Below are positions 32,223-44,983 of a stretch of 64,000 nt of DNA, piece after piece (the first letter of the stretch is position 1; every line of letters begins with the position of its first letter). The DNA is from Papaver somniferum (taxonomy: Eukaryota; Streptophyta; Magnoliopsida; Ranunculales; Papaveraceae). Where the stretch lies: contig NC_039358.1 in NCBI RefSeq assembly GCF_003573695.1, forward strand, positions 14,136,637-14,200,636. Reading direction: 5' to 3'. Both the position numbers and the translations under genes were made by a program. The notes under the pieces are model-generated. The model was not told where the DNA came from. It worked only from the letters and a program-made list of their open reading frames with translations, and searched no databases.

Positions 32223-34580
32223 ATGGATGAATCTTGGAGAATGAGGATGGGATTGAACAGTCTACCAAGAAGAAGATCAACAGAAGAAACTTCATCGGAT
32301 CGATTAATGATGACGACAATGAGAAGAAATAATAACAATAGTTCTCGGATTATTACAAATGAATCGGAAACATCATCATCAACAACAACGACAACAAGTC
32401 TTGATCCAGAAAATTTCTGTGACGTTTTCGGAGGACCACCGAGAAGTATAATTTCCCGCCAATTCTCTTCAGGAGATTTGATCACTGGGAATTTAAAAAC
32501 AAGTACAGAAACATTTTACGAGGGAATGTTCAGATCATCTGAATACGTAGATCGGTCGAAAAATAATGGAAAGAAGATATTACCTTCGAAGAAAAAGAAG
32601 ATCGACAGTGGATTTTACGATGATATCTTTGGATCAGATGATGAAGATAAAAGGAGATCAAAGTGGAAATCACCATCATCTGAATATTCGAATACTAAGA
32701 ATCAGAATTTGAAATCGAATTCATCGTCGGTGTTGAGCTGGGAAGGAGAATTGAGTCCGCTTCGTCCATCCATTGCTGAAGATGATGTTTTCTTCGATAC
32801 ATTCACGTCTACGCTCAGGTACCGTTTTCACTTTACTTCAACAGTCAACAGTACTTTTGTTTCTGCTTTATTTTGACTTTCTTTGACCTTGCTTTTGACT
32901 CCAATGACCAAAAAGTTTTTCTCTTCTGTTTTTCCCGAATTTACGGGTTGGAATACCGGAAAATATGGGAATTGTTTGGTTGGCCGGATTGAAAATTGTT
33001 CGAGCAAAAAATAAAGTTAGATAGAATGACGACCCTTTTAGCTTTACAGGTTACTCGGTCGTGCACTTGTGCTACATATCAATCTCATTCTTATAGCTTT
33101 CTCTTTTTTTACACTTTGTCATGGATTTTAATATTTTTAATGTGCGGGAAACTCTTTTTTTTTTTTTTTTTATAAGAATGTAAAATTATACTATCTCAGG
33201 AAAAATGATACTTTAATTTTTTCAATTTGGCCTATTTTTAGGTTAAAATGAAAAAAAAATGAAAGTATCACTTTTCCAAAAATAGAAGAAATACTAACTA
33301 ACAAACATATTATAATAAGTGTGTAATTTTATTCCAAACTTTTATTTTGATTGTGCCGAAAACTCACATCAGATTTTATAATATGGATGGGGAAATCTGT
33401 ATTAGTAAAACCTAGTGTATTTGTTTGGGGTAAAAAGCTTCCGGAGCATGGAGGCAATTTTAAAGAGATTTTCTGAAAATAGATTTAGGAGTAACTGCCG
33501 TCAGTCACTTTTACATACTTGACTATATCCGGGCGAGATTTTATGAACTGCATGATGAGAAGCTGAATTTACTCTTGAACCTTGATTACCCCAAACTGTT
33601 AATCTTGGCATAAAATAAAAAATAAAATATTACAATATACACTAGCAAAATGATTGGAGAGCTATGTATCCTGTAAAACCAACAAGCACTAGGACTCATA
33701 CGAAATAGGGAAAAGTAATGGAGATGTTACGATCGGGTTCAATAAAGAAAACAAACCACATACTGCTATTTGGGTTGTGGTTGAAAAATAACAGCCTCAG
33801 TTTTTTATTCCCTTGAATATTTGAAATGTCCAATTAAGCTGACATTGAAGTCTGAAATTCCTCAGGCCAGTTAACATCCCAGGTCGTCGGCTGTACACAT
33901 CTTCGATGCTGGTTGATGAACAACATAAGAAAGCATCCACCTCGGATTATCCATGGATTAGTAATAACCATGAGAATCACAATAATCAACATGATTATAT
34001 CATGAATATCAGCAACAATAATCACAATCACAATAGAATGAACTCATCAACAAGGTTTGCATTTTCTCATAGTATATCATCACCAGAAACAATTAGTATC
34101 GACCCGAACTCATGCACATCAAGTTCATTCACTAGTAATAGTGTACCGAAAGAGAACGGTAATCCTGGAGAGTCACCATCCTCTGTTGTTTCTTTGCAAA
34201 GAGAATATTATCCAACATTTGATCAGATACTAAAAAGTACTAACCGCCATCATTATCAAGATTATAAAATGTCTCCACAAGAAGAAGAAGACCATGAAGA
34301 GGTGATGAGGTCTTCTTATGTAATTGAGATTAGTCCAGAAAGAAAACGAGAAACAAACATAGATAAAAGGGAATCTGTAGGAATCGATGAAGCAATTGCT
34401 TGGGCAAAAGAAAAGTTTCAGAGTCAATGTGCGGAAATAATCCAGGAAATAACAAATCATCAACAACAACAACATCTGCATCAAAAGATTTCTCTGAGAA
34501 GTTTCAGTCCAGCAAAGCCAATTACACAAAGAGAAGGTGATATTCTTCTTCAATCATGCAGCTTCAAATCTCTATTGTAA
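32223..34580 (+). CDS. JAC1/auxilin-like N-terminal-region protein without a J domain
   Basis: Two exons fit exactly: 32223-32818 and 33866-34580, with a 1047-bp GT-AG intron (donor CTCAG/GTACCG, acceptor CCTCAG/GCC). The join keeps the frame and gives 436 residues. Exon 1 has MDESWRMRMG at the start, NFCDVFGGPPRS (about residues 64-75), which resembles the DVFGGPPRR block of plant JAC1/auxilin-like proteins, and acidic-aromatic motifs FYDDIFGSDDE and DDVFFDTF. Exon 2 has a Ser/Asn/His-rich linker and a C-terminal IDEAIAWAKEKFQ helix. No HPD J domain follows. An alternative 83-nt intron (34537-34619, GTGATA...TTTTGCAG) would replace the last residues and stop at 34657 (434 aa). Relatives act in clathrin uncoating or chloroplast movement; that role here is inference. 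Confidence 0.72.
33199..33277. repeat. 79-bp foldback (MITE-like) in the intron
   Basis: The left arm GGAAAAATGATACTTT and right arm AAAGTATCACTTTTCC are inverted copies with one mismatch. The pairing extends through the adjoining A/T-runs, leaving a short GGCCTATTTTTAGG loop. It lies in the middle of the 32819-33865 intron and looks like a miniature TIR element or snap-back repeat. Confidence 0.7.
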
Positions 34581-34805
34581 TTTGAACCCCAGTTGAATTT
34601 CTCCTTTTAACTTTTGCAGATAAATTTCTTACACGAGAGAATGGAATCAGAAAATGAAGTAATGAACAGTTGGTGATTTTGTGTGTGCTTCTAGTTTAGT
34701 ATTACGTTTTTTGTGTATGTTTGTTTGAAGTGTACATGATCACACTTGCATGTACCAACATTTATGCATCCCACTGTATTACAATTCATAAACATGTGTG
34801 AATAT

Positions 34806-34813
34806 GAAAATAA
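34806..34813 (+). terminator. Candidate polyadenylation signal
   Basis: AAAATAAAG lies about 230 bp after the stop of the plus-strand gene at 34580 (150 bp after the alternative stop at 34657), a normal plant 3' UTR length. Confidence 0.4.
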
Positions 34814-34953
34814 AGTTGATGTTTTGAGATTTTTTAACCCGGTATTTTTAAGGGCGACCCAAAAAGAATTAGAGGTGATTAATAAAACAAAATAGAGTTA
34901 ATATGAAGTAAAATCAACCTAACCCATATATCTAAATTTTTGTAATGGCTAAT

Positions 34954-35790
34954 ATGCCCTTTATAACCGGTAATTAATAATTATAATCGGTAATTAGTTT
35001 GTACATAGTTAGTGTTGGGAAAATTATTTGAGTAATTTAGTTTAAAGTTTTAGAGTGGAAGAAGAAAAAGAAGTGGGAGATTTTTTTTTTTTAAACCAAC
35101 AACAAACATGGATGGTATGAAGAAGAAGGTGAGAAAAATCATAAAGAACATAATGTCGAAGGTTTCACGACGTTTAGAGATGACGATTTGGGGTATTTGT
35201 TGAATGATACAAATTTTTGTGGAGGAGAAGAATCCTTAGATGAAGACTTCATGGAAGAAAACGAAAAATCACAGGAGATCGAAATTAATAATGGATAAAA
35301 TGTACAGGTTTTGTGTTAAGAAACTCAAATACTTATTTAGTGGGCATTTGTAACATAAAAAAATCGATTTTTCCATGGATTCAATGTCATGAAATGACCA
35401 TAATCGTTAGATAATGAAATACCACATCTACAAATTATAATATATTGCACCATAATATATCTACAATCGGTAGTCTCGTGGATGTAGACTAGTACCGATT
35501 ATGAAAACCTCCAAATTGAAAATTCCAAATTTTCATAATCGGCAATTTCTAAAGTTACTTAACTACCGATCGTGAAAGTCGCCCCAAAAACGAATTTCTC
35601 CAAACTTATGAAACTTGGTTTGTTCATATTTTTCAATTGATAGGGTAGTAAAATTATTTAACTTTCGATTGTGTTAGTCTCCCCAAAATCAAAATTTTCC
35701 AAATTTTAGAAATTTGTAATTCTTCATATTTAATAATCGGTAGTTGATAAATTCATTATCTTCTGATTATATATGTCACCCTAGAAGCAT
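34954..35790 (+). repeat. Left subterminal repeat array (ATAATCGG modules)
   Basis: Imperfect units of about 75-100 bp each contain ATAATCGGTAG or a variant, 20-30 AT-rich bases, then an inverted YYGATTRT (for example at 35464-35505, 35536-35575, 35624-35672 and 35733-35772). A CCCCAAAA block links units. An acidic coding remnant (about 35122-35299) lies between the outermost motifs and the main array. Confidence 0.7.
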
Positions 35791-36399
35791 GTTTACTTCA
35801 AATTTTCGAATTTCACAACCTATAATTGAATGTATGTTGTTTAGATCTACCTATGTTGTAGTACAACGTCGTAGACCTCCGATATTACATGTTTTAAGTT
35901 TACAGAATACTTGTCAACATTTATATATGAAGTTGGTAGTCACAGGTATACATCTGGCTACCTATTATGAGACAATCAGTAGAAAAGTTTACTCCAGTGC
36001 GTCTGATTATAATAGTCTAGCTTGTTGTTATCATATGTCTGACATTGTAGTGGTTCATGATGAAACGTATTTGAGGGATGATACTTTATTACACTAAGAA
36101 AATGATTTGGTATGCTATCTACGCACTATTTCCTTTTTTTCAAAGAATATATGTAAAATTCCTTATCAGATTCGTTTTGTTATATATGCGTATTTAGTCA
36201 TTTGCATGTAAGGAGGTGGCTTATCAACAAGGAAAAGAAAAGATGTGTGTGGTAGTTTAAGAAAATTTCGTGAAGTCGTGTCGATTTTAAATAATTTGTG
36301 AGCGAGGTGGGGACAGAAAGAGTCACGAGGAAAAAAATCATAAGTATGTAAGGAAGACAGAGAGGAAATACCGAGGTGATACAAAAAACATAGGATGTC

Positions 36400-38872
36400 T
36401 ATTTAAGGTTGTATTCTATAAGCCCGACGGTAAGGAAGGTAAAGAGTATAAATTATTTAAGTTTCTAATGGTTGTCACAACCAAGATTATTTGGAAAGTA
36501 TTGTTGGGCATGTAATGGTTTCCAAGTTACTACCATATCGAATGGAGACGGACATGTCAATGAGGATCTGTCAGCGAGTGCGATCTTAAGCAATATAAAG
36601 ACGGATGACCCCAACAACTTGTCTTATTTTTCTACAATTAATTTGTAGATATCTACAATAAAAATAAAGGAATGGGATGGTAGAGCGATTATGCAACAAT
36701 CTGAGTGGTTAGCCTAGCAACATGACTACACGATGAGCAAGGAAGAAAAAGATGACAAAGTGGTTAGTATTTTCTTGGCACATCCTTTGATGATCCAATT
36801 GGCTAAATTATTTCATCAATTTTTGTTAATAGATGTTATTTATAAGACAAAAAAGTACAACACGTCGTTCTTGAACATCGCTTGCCACACTTTGGACAAA
36901 AAAATGTTTACGATGGCGCTGGGTTTAATGGATAACGAGAACGACATTTATTTCATTTGGATATTGCAAACGTTGAGGTCAATTTATAACGACGAGTATT
37001 TTCCCAAGGTTATCATAACGGATAACGGTCAAGCCTTAATGAATGCAATAAAGGTATTTTTTCCAGAATCCCAGAACTTGCTTTGTAAGTGGCACATTCA
37101 ATGCAACCTCAAATCCAATTGCAGACATCATTCTCAAGCTAAAAAATCAAGTACCAAGAGGTCGAAGAAAGAGGATGAACGTATCAGTAAAGAGGATGGA
37201 ATAAAGCGATCTTTATTTATAAAAACATGGGAAAAAATTGTTTGGTAAAAAATCGAGGAAATTATGAAGATAACTTGAAGAAATTTGAGGATGAATGGGG
37301 CACGAACTATCCAAAGACCGTTGAGTATTGTAAAACGCCATGGTTGACACCGCATAATGATAGGTTTGTGTTTGCATAGACATATGAATATTGAAACTTC
37401 AATAACGAGGAAACAAGAATTGTAGAGGGGTCTCATGGCCGATTAAAAAAAATTCCACTTGGTATTCAAAATGAAGTTGTGTCAATCCAAGAAGAAATCC
37501 ATGAATACACCAATCGTGATCTCACAAAGATTAAGGTTGTACTTGTATGAAATGTAGTTTACATATGTTCCCTTTGGCACATATATAAGAAAAAAATCTT
37601 CTAAGGTGCATTGTTCACAAATTTTCAAAATAGGCAACAAATCACATGACGGAATAATCGTATTTTTATAAAGATTATGATGATGAGAATACGGTGTGTG
37701 TTTACAAGGATATGATACTTATTGGAATCCCATGTCAGCATAAGCTGGGTATGTATGTTGAAGTGATTGACATCAATGATATTCATCTATTTTTGAAGCA
37801 ATTATCTTTCATTCCAATCACCCTGGTTGTTAATGGTGTGTAATTCTTGGAGACGAAAATGTGTAAACGGATATCCGAGTGTTACTATATAGCAAATGAC
37901 GCCAAAAAGTAAATATTGATGCACCAATTGGAGAAATCCCTTTAACATTGTTTAAGGGAGGTTGAAGAACCGAGGAAGAGAAAGGGGATGGCTAGGTCGA
38001 ATACCGATGTGTCAAGGATCATCTATAGAAAATAGTTGAAGGAACATTTGTCTAGTAAAAGAATTTTTTTTAGGCACAAGCATACAAAAGCTGGATATCA
38101 AGATGTGCCACCTTCTAAGAAAAGGGTTCGTCCGAGAAAGGATCAAGGTGAACCAACCGTACGAAAAGTGAAACCAAAAGTCTCTATGGAGACTTCTCAA
38201 GTAAGTCAAAGCGAAACGGTGGAAGAAGTTATTTTGGTGGAGACCCCAATTGGATTAGAAGTTTTCGAGAAAATGGGTGGCTCACAACAAACCAAACCAA
38301 ACCAATGGAAATGGTGATTGTAAAAGACAAGCATGGTACTCTTTTTTTCCCTAGAGATCTTCTAGAATGACCATATCGATATAGGTATACAATATACGAA
38401 GACTATTTGGAACAACTCCCTCAACTCATTTCTTCATTTTTTTTTGTCCACCGACGATGTTGATGGGGATGGGAATTGTGGGTTTCACGTTTCTACGGAA
38501 CAAATCGGATACTTAAGCGAGGCGGTTATCGAAAATGTCACCCAACGCCAATATTCAAGAAATAAGATGGTCGCCAAACTAATGAAGGATAAGGATTTTT
38601 ATATGGAGATGATGAGACAAGAATGTAGATAGGAAAAATAATACGAGTTCAAAGAATTATGTGCGTGTGAAAAATGTTGAAAGGGATTGAAAACAATCAA
38701 AACCAAGTATTGGACGACAATGCCTATGTGGATATCTCCTAATGGACATTTTGAATTGTGTGGTATATTTTTTTCTCCTCATAAGTATGGATTTAGTATT
38801 ACGTTTGCACCCACAAGGACGGTTTGCGACGAGTCGGTTAAAGATAGGAGAATCTTTATGGCATTTGTAAAT
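36400..38872 (+). pseudogene. MULE transposase with SWIM and OTU-protease domains, inactivated
   Basis: The best-preserved part (36733-37248) reads IFLAHPLMIQLAKLFHQFLL, IDVIYKTKKYN, NIACHT, FPKVIITDNGQALMNAI and LLCKWHIQCNLK, the MULE (mudrA-like) core with two of the catalytic acids. After frameshifts VEGSHGRLKKIP (about 37415) and GIPCQHKLGMYVEV (about 37725, SWIM zinc-finger end) follow. Then come a basic linker (38036-38317) and an OTU cysteine-protease start, DGDGNCGF, at about 38460-38485. The last matching residues (RIFMAFVN) end at 38872, where the copia LTR begins. An N-terminal FAR1-like region (36400-36700) is badly decayed. MULE transposases fused to an OTU domain are a known plant type. 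Confidence 0.82.
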
Positions 38873-41014
38873 GTCACAAGTGTTGCTATCTCAAGCTTGT
38901 TGTCAAATTTAGTTGTGAAAACTATATCTTGATCTCTAGTATAGAATTAGTTAAATCGGATTAGGATAGAAGTGTAGTTGAGATACATACATCATGGGGG
39001 TCATCATTGGGTTCTACCGTTTGAAGGCAAAGATCAACCGAAGCTTTTGGATAAATTCTTCGAAAAAAGGTAAGTGAAGACTGAAACACTTATATCTCAA
39101 GTTATATTCATCTTTCTATCTATGAGACGATGTCGCATAACTAATTAGACTATTATGCATGGACAAGAATTTCGAGTCAAGTTTATCTTGGTAATTAGTT
39201 ATCAAAATATAATGACTAAGCTTAATGATCATTTGTTTATACTTGATGAATTTAAATTAAGGACAATTTTGTTTTTCGGAATCTAAATCGTGATTCAAGT
39301 GTTTCTCATTCGGAAAAAGCCTGGAACAGTGATATGTGTCATTGATGTTATTCGGGAATGTTTCGAATCGATTTAGATACATATATAGATCCACTATATT
39401 CGGATAAAAGACAGTGTTATCAATCTTACAAACTGAGAAAAATGTTATAATTCTGAAGTCGTATTACATATACTTGTACACGTAGCGGAGTAGCTATATG
39501 TCGATGAATGGATTTATGGTAAGCATATTCTTATATATTCCTTGAACAAAATGTGTCAACTCGTGAACCAGATACCAGTACACGTACCAGAAAAGTTACG
39601 TGGACTCCTGAACCAGTTAAAATCTTAAGGTATGCAAACCGGTACACGTACCTGAATTGTTCTGTCAAACTCCGGAACTCGTTAACTGGTTATGGTATGC
39701 AAATCGGTACACCTACCCAATTATTTTTGTGTTAACTCCGGAACTCTATAGTGTTTGTAGTATGCAAACCGGTACACGTACTGTGACTCGACTGACTTAC
39801 GAATGGATTTGGTATTTGTACTTTGTACACCTACTTACCATGTCGATTAAATTCTCATGCACATAAATTATTTCTCTGAGATAATTTTCATTTGAATAAT
39901 CTCTATAAACACCATAGGCATATAACTTAATTGTCTTTGGATTTTAGTCTTAAGTGTTTATGAAAATGAGTATTAAGCTTATAAGTCCAAATCATCTAGT
40001 TTTGGATAACCACCTTTAACATAGTATTTATACACGGTTCGGTTACGGTTTCACCTAACCAGAGTGTACATCTTGCTTATGTAAAATATATTTCAAAGTT
40101 TCATCTAACGATGAATATTGATTCCTTGGTTCCAAAGATATCTTAGCTTAAACCTAAAACAACCCATTCTTTGAAATTCTATAAAAGAGGAACTTCAAAC
40201 AACTGGGATCTTTGAACCCCGATACTAGTTTTCTTGGTGTGTCCTAGTTGTAACTAGAGTCGTCTTGTACTCCATGTTATAAGTCTGGATTTTGAGGTTA
40301 GCTATACTTTGTCTATTACTATTGATTTTCAATCACCTTGATCAAATATTTTGATTGAAAAAGAAATCACATATAGGTTTAATATGTGGGAGGCAGACTA
40401 GTTTAAATTCATCAATTGAGTTGAAGCAACTTTAGTTGATGTGAATTTAGCTAATGGAAACAATTGCACGGAATCCTTCTGGGATTCAAGAGGCGTAAGG
40501 AACACGACTGTAACTGAATTGTTGGGAGGGTTTAATTCAGTCTCATCTACATTCCAGTCCGAAGTTAATTGGTAGTAGGATAGTGTCTGTAGCGGCTTAA
40601 TACAATTTGGTGTTCAATCTCGACTATGTCCCAGGGTTTTTTTACATTTGCAGTTTCCTCGTTAACAAAACTTCTGGTGTCTGTGTTATTTCTTTTCCAC
40701 ATTATATTGTTTATCCTTATAACTAAAATATCACAAGTTATACGTTAATCAATCATATTAGATATATATGACCTTGTTTGTTGTATAAGACTTGATTGAT
40801 TACTTTAGAAATTGATCTTTGGAATCACCCAAGTACTCTCAAGAAAATCAGGTTCACGGGCTTGTGTCTGTAAACATTCTGATTTGTGAGTTTGAGATAT
40901 AACTCTAGATATTCCTTCCTGATTGAGATTAAGCTTTGTATTTGAATATCGAGTTTGTCCATAAAATTTCCTAAAAAAAAGTTGGTGGTGTATTTTGGTA
41001 CCCCCGCGTTTTCA
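38873..41014 (+). repeat. 5' LTR of the copia-type element
   Basis: Matches 47045-49230 over most of its length and ends GCGTTTTCA. The first bases of the 3' LTR (TGTTAGAGCATTGCTCGG) are missing here; homology starts at TCACAAGTG next to MULE coding sequence. It contains four copies of a 65-bp tandem repeat (39566-39825) and lacks a block of about 225 bp present at about 48253-48486 in the other LTR. Confidence 0.85.
39566..39825 (+). repeat. 65-bp tandem repeat in the LTR
   Basis: TATGCAAACCGGTACACGTA recurs at 39631, 39696 (two changes) and 39761, with an older copy near 39571, a strict 65-bp period. Each unit includes an AACTCCGGAACTC-type block. The 3' LTR has only two units (about 47690 and 47755). 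Confidence 0.88.
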
Positions 41015-41016
41015 AT

Positions 41017-41028
41017 TGGTATCAGAGC
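41017..41028 (+). promoter_or_regulatory. Primer binding site (initiator tRNA-Met type)
   Basis: TGGTATCAGAGC lies two bases after the LTR end at 41014. This is the canonical plant copia primer site, complementary to the 3' end of initiator tRNA-Met. Confidence 0.93.
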
Positions 41029-41036
41029 AGGCAAAC

Positions 41037-44000
41037 TGATAGGTGTTGTAAACACCTTGATATTTATCTATAGTGTATGTTTTTTTTACTACTTTTCTTT
41101 TGAACTATGTATCTTATGTTTGCTTTTGAGTTTATTAGGTGAAATGGAATCAGTACGAGCAAAAGAAGAAAAAACGTCCATTTGGAGTGTAAAGGACAAA
41201 AAGGTCATACAGTCGATTTACATTTGGAGTCAGCTAAGTTTACGCAGGAATGAGGTGGAGAATGAACCGTACAGTTGAGCGAGAAAATAGGCGGTCGGTT
41301 CCACCAAGCCATGTGTGAATTGGGTATCCCTTATCCAGTAGTGCAGGGTGCCATTATGAATTCTCATCATTACCTAGCCCTAACATCAAGAGAAATGTTT
41401 TTCTCTTTGTATTTTGAGTTCACGGAAATTGAGAAGAGAGAAATGTGGCTGGCAGAGAAGGAAGAAAATATGGATTTGTGTGCTTCTGGTGACGATTGAA
41501 TTTAAGAGTTACTGATGAAAGTGAGAGAGGAATTCAAAGAATAAAAAGGAATTGAAGATGTGACGAAGATGGATTGCAATATTTTGAAGCCGGAAGATGA
41601 AACAAGGTGAATCTGATGGAGTGTTGATGAAGAACTAGAGCTATTGTCGTTGGAAGACATTAGAAGATTAAATGGAGAATTTGATTTTAAGAAAGTTATA
41701 GTAAACTTAGGGTTCATTCCTAGTTTGAGTGTTACTTGAATCTGAGCAGAAAATGATGGTTGATTTAGGGTTGCTGCTATGAAGAACAAGATCGATTAGG
41801 GTTTGAAAATGGGTTTTACTGTTAATTGCCTGTTATGGGTTTGAGATAGAATGATGGTGGTGTTAATTGACACACAGAGAAGAAGAGATACTGATGACGA
41901 TTTAGGGTTATTAAAGAACAAGCAGGAATCGAAGGGGTTGGGTCAGTTCTCGAAAGGAAATGGGTTGGCTTTGTTGAGCTGAAATTGAGAGAGGGGTTTG
42001 AGTGATTTTGAGTTATAAATCGAGGAAATAGAAGAAGAAGATCTCGTTGGTGATGGGAATAAAGATTGTTCTATTCCTAATCTCATACAAATGAGTATGC
42101 TCGAATCTGGTGATTAGGAAGAGGAGATTAGGGTCACTGTTGCTGTAAATAAAAATGGGTTTTGATTGAGTTAGGTTGTGAATTGTTGGTTATGGAGCTG
42201 TGAGATTGCTTCAGATGGAGAGCTTGTCTTTGAAGATGTTGCTAATGCAGTTGAAGCCAGTGTTGTTGCTCCTGAGGTGGCTCCTGAGATGGCAGTAACA
42301 TGGAGAGGAGATTTTGCTGGTGGTTATTGAGGACTGGTCGGTTTGTTGCAGTCAAGAACAAGATAAAGTACAGCTGTTGTTGTTGCTGCTGTTGTGTTGT
42401 TTTGATGGAGGATGTGAAGCTGGTGAATGAATATGTTAGGGAAATGAGCAGGTTCTGATGGTTGTTGTGAAGCTAAAATGTTGTTTGCTGCTGAGACAAT
42501 GGAGTTAGTGGAGGCTAAGTTAATGTTGCTGCTGCTGTTGGCGTTTGGCGAAAAGAATCAAGAAGGAAATGAGTTGTGGTTGATTTCAGCTGAGATTACA
42601 GATTAGTGGTACATTTGAATGTTGTGATTGAATGGAGTATATGGTGGTAGTTGCTGGCCATGAAGCTCAAATGGATAGTGTTTGTCTGGTTCTATGTTAC
42701 AGGGTATGAGAAAATGGGTGTTGGTAATTATGTTTGAAGTGGTTCTGGTGATAGTTGCATTAGAGCATGGTGGAGTTCAGTGGTGATATGACCTGCAAGA
42801 AGAAATGGGTAACTGCAGTGGATTGGTGTTGCTGGATGAGAATGCATGAATTGTAGGTGCAAGTGCAGATGGTGGATTTGTTGGTGATGTTAATGCAGTG
42901 TCAGTGCAATGAAGTGGTGGACAAGACTGAGATGAAGCTGAAGTTGAGAGGAGTTGCAGTTCATGGAGTTGGCCGTGAAGTTATAGATGCTCAGGTGGTG
43001 TTGATGTTATGATGAATGGAACTGATATTGGATGTGGTGATTGTTTCGTTAGTGTTGAGATCGAATTACAGATGGGAGTGAAGTGAAGCTGGTAGTAGCG
43101 CATCACTGTTGCTACTGCGCAATCATTGCGCACACAAGTCCAGGCCAGTGTAAACGTAGCTCAGGCTTTGTCCAAGAACCCAACACAACTTAGTCACCCA
43201 GCCAGATCCTGAATCGGATCTGACTCTCACCTGACTCGTCTATGACTGAGTTAACTAGATGACTCACTTCAACTCGTTTGACTTCCCGATTCAACTCGGT
43301 TAACCGGTGACTAGGCGGACTTTGCCGATGACCTGAGACCCTTTCCGGGCAATTTCCGGTCAGTTTGCCGGCCAATTTTTGGGACTCTTAACTATACTTT
43401 TGGGCAGAGTTTCTCTATGGATATTTCTCACATTTGGGCTTGGTAGACACATTGGAGATGGGTTTTTGAAGACATGACCTAGTTTTGGAAGGAGAAAAAG
43501 CTACAAAAGAGAAATAGTTTCTATAACTTGGAATCACGTATTATTCTATTTGGAGCTTTGAAGAGAGTCGGAAACATTTCTAGGGTTTCCTTTCGTTATT
43601 TTTCATGTTCTTTAATTCAAATACTATTACGATGAACTCCATAGCTATGAGTAGCTAAATACAATATCATTGGTTATGGAATGAAGTTGATTTCACAACT
43701 TTATATTTGACTCAATGAAATTAGTTTTGTCTCAATAGATTATTGTTTATGATTCATGGTTTATTTTCTCATATGATTTGAATACTTGTTTGGTTGAGTC
43801 CGGAATCAATTCGATTTGCATTCATATCTAAAGCTATGTTAGGATTTTCAATACGAAAAAGTTGTTAAATTTATGATTGCAAGTAGCATAGTGTAGTTAT
43901 TACCTGTCGTGATACATCTTATAATTGCATATGAATCATAACCTTTGTTAAAACAAATTAGTGTTTTTACACGTTTGTTTGCATTGATTAGTCTTATTTC

Positions 44001-44455
44001 ATAGAACATAGCGCTCTTGGTAAACATAAGTGTACTTTTACACTTTAGCTTGCTTGCTAGGTAGAATCCACATGTGCATCTTTTAATGTGTTTGTGATGA
44101 AATCAGGAAATTAACGGGATGTTCTTGCGATCAGGATATCCTAGGACTTTTAATAATTGCGAGATTAAATTACCAATTTTAGTAATTTGTTAAAATACAA
44201 GTTTGTGATTGATACTATCCCATGACCAATATCTTCTCCTTATTGATTACTTCTTATTATTTACTTTGCTTTCAATTTCTTTATTGCTTTCCTAAAAACA
44301 AAATCCCCCCCCCCCCCTTTGGTTACTAAGAAACTTGAGATTATTTAACAACAAAAGCCTCTATGTGGATATGAACTATTTTTTTTCATATGCTATATTT
44401 AATCTAGTTTGAAGTGAGAAAGTGAAATTATTTTTGACGCATACAACATCGATCA
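41037..44455. mobile_element. Solo LTR (3.4 kb) inserted in the copia leader
   Basis: It starts TGATAGGTG and ends CGATCA and is flanked by the 5-bp duplication CAAAC (41032-41036 and 44456-44460). Joining the flanks gives a normal copia layout of PBS, short leader and gag ATG at 44504. The interior has no gag or pol, only GA- and GTT-rich sequence (41500-43100), a GC-richer patch (43140-43380) and an AT-rich end, with a run of about 13 C near 44306-44319. The TGATAG start resembles the Athila/Tat-type LTRs of elements 1 and 2. A complete short element rather than a solo LTR cannot be excluded, but I saw no internal LTR repeat. Confidence 0.78.
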
Positions 44456-44503
44456 CAAACACGATAAGACCTAACAAGTCTGTGTTTGAAGCAATCTGAT
44501 TAT

Positions 44504-44973
44504 ATGGATAGGAATACAATCTCAATAAACGTACTGCTAGCATTTGATGGAACAAATTATTTATGATGGAAAATAGCTATGTATTCCTTTTACAAGCCCG
44601 AGACTTTGGATACGATGTGGCGACGATTTTTGTAGACAGAGCTGTTGTTGCGAAGCCATTAGTAAGATATAACGAAACCTCTGATCACTACGACTCGGAA
44701 GAAGAGAGAAGTTCAAGTGTAGCACTCTTGGGAGAAATTTTCAACTTCGATAAATGTAGCACTCATATCAATCTTGATAATTTAATATATAACTCTTCAT
44801 CAAGATCTTTGGAGGATGTTATTGACTTTTCATATACTAATGGAAATTCTCCTAATTTTTCAGGTGTTCTGTGCTTAACTGCTAATTTTGTTCCTGAATC
44901 AACCTCCAAACCGACATGCCCTTACTGTACCATTGAAGGTCACATACTCTCACAATGCTTCAAGTATAAATAA
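44504..44973 (+). pseudogene. Copia-type Gag relic with CCHC zinc knuckle
   Basis: The frame from the ATG at 44504 begins like copia Gag (LLAFDGTNYL, then WKIAMYSF after a stop at codon 21). The next frame, 44563-44973, carries an acidic middle (NETSDHYDSEEE) and ends in CPYCTIEGHILSQC (CX2CX4HX4C, about 44916-44960) followed by FKYK. Most of the helical Gag core is missing, so the gene is internally deleted and frameshifted. Confidence 0.78.
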
Positions 44974-44983
44974 AAACTAAGGC

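Noticed and set aside
34230..34553. 107-codon minus-strand frame
   Set aside because: Antisense to exon 2 of the plus-strand gene, with no recognisable domain.
39566..39825. Regular 65-bp repeats as a possible CRISPR-like array
   Set aside because: Units are contiguous tandem repeats without unique spacers, inside a plant LTR.
41500..43100. GTT/GCT- and GA-rich stretch as a coding gene
   Set aside because: Frequent stops in all frames and location inside a delimited solo LTR.
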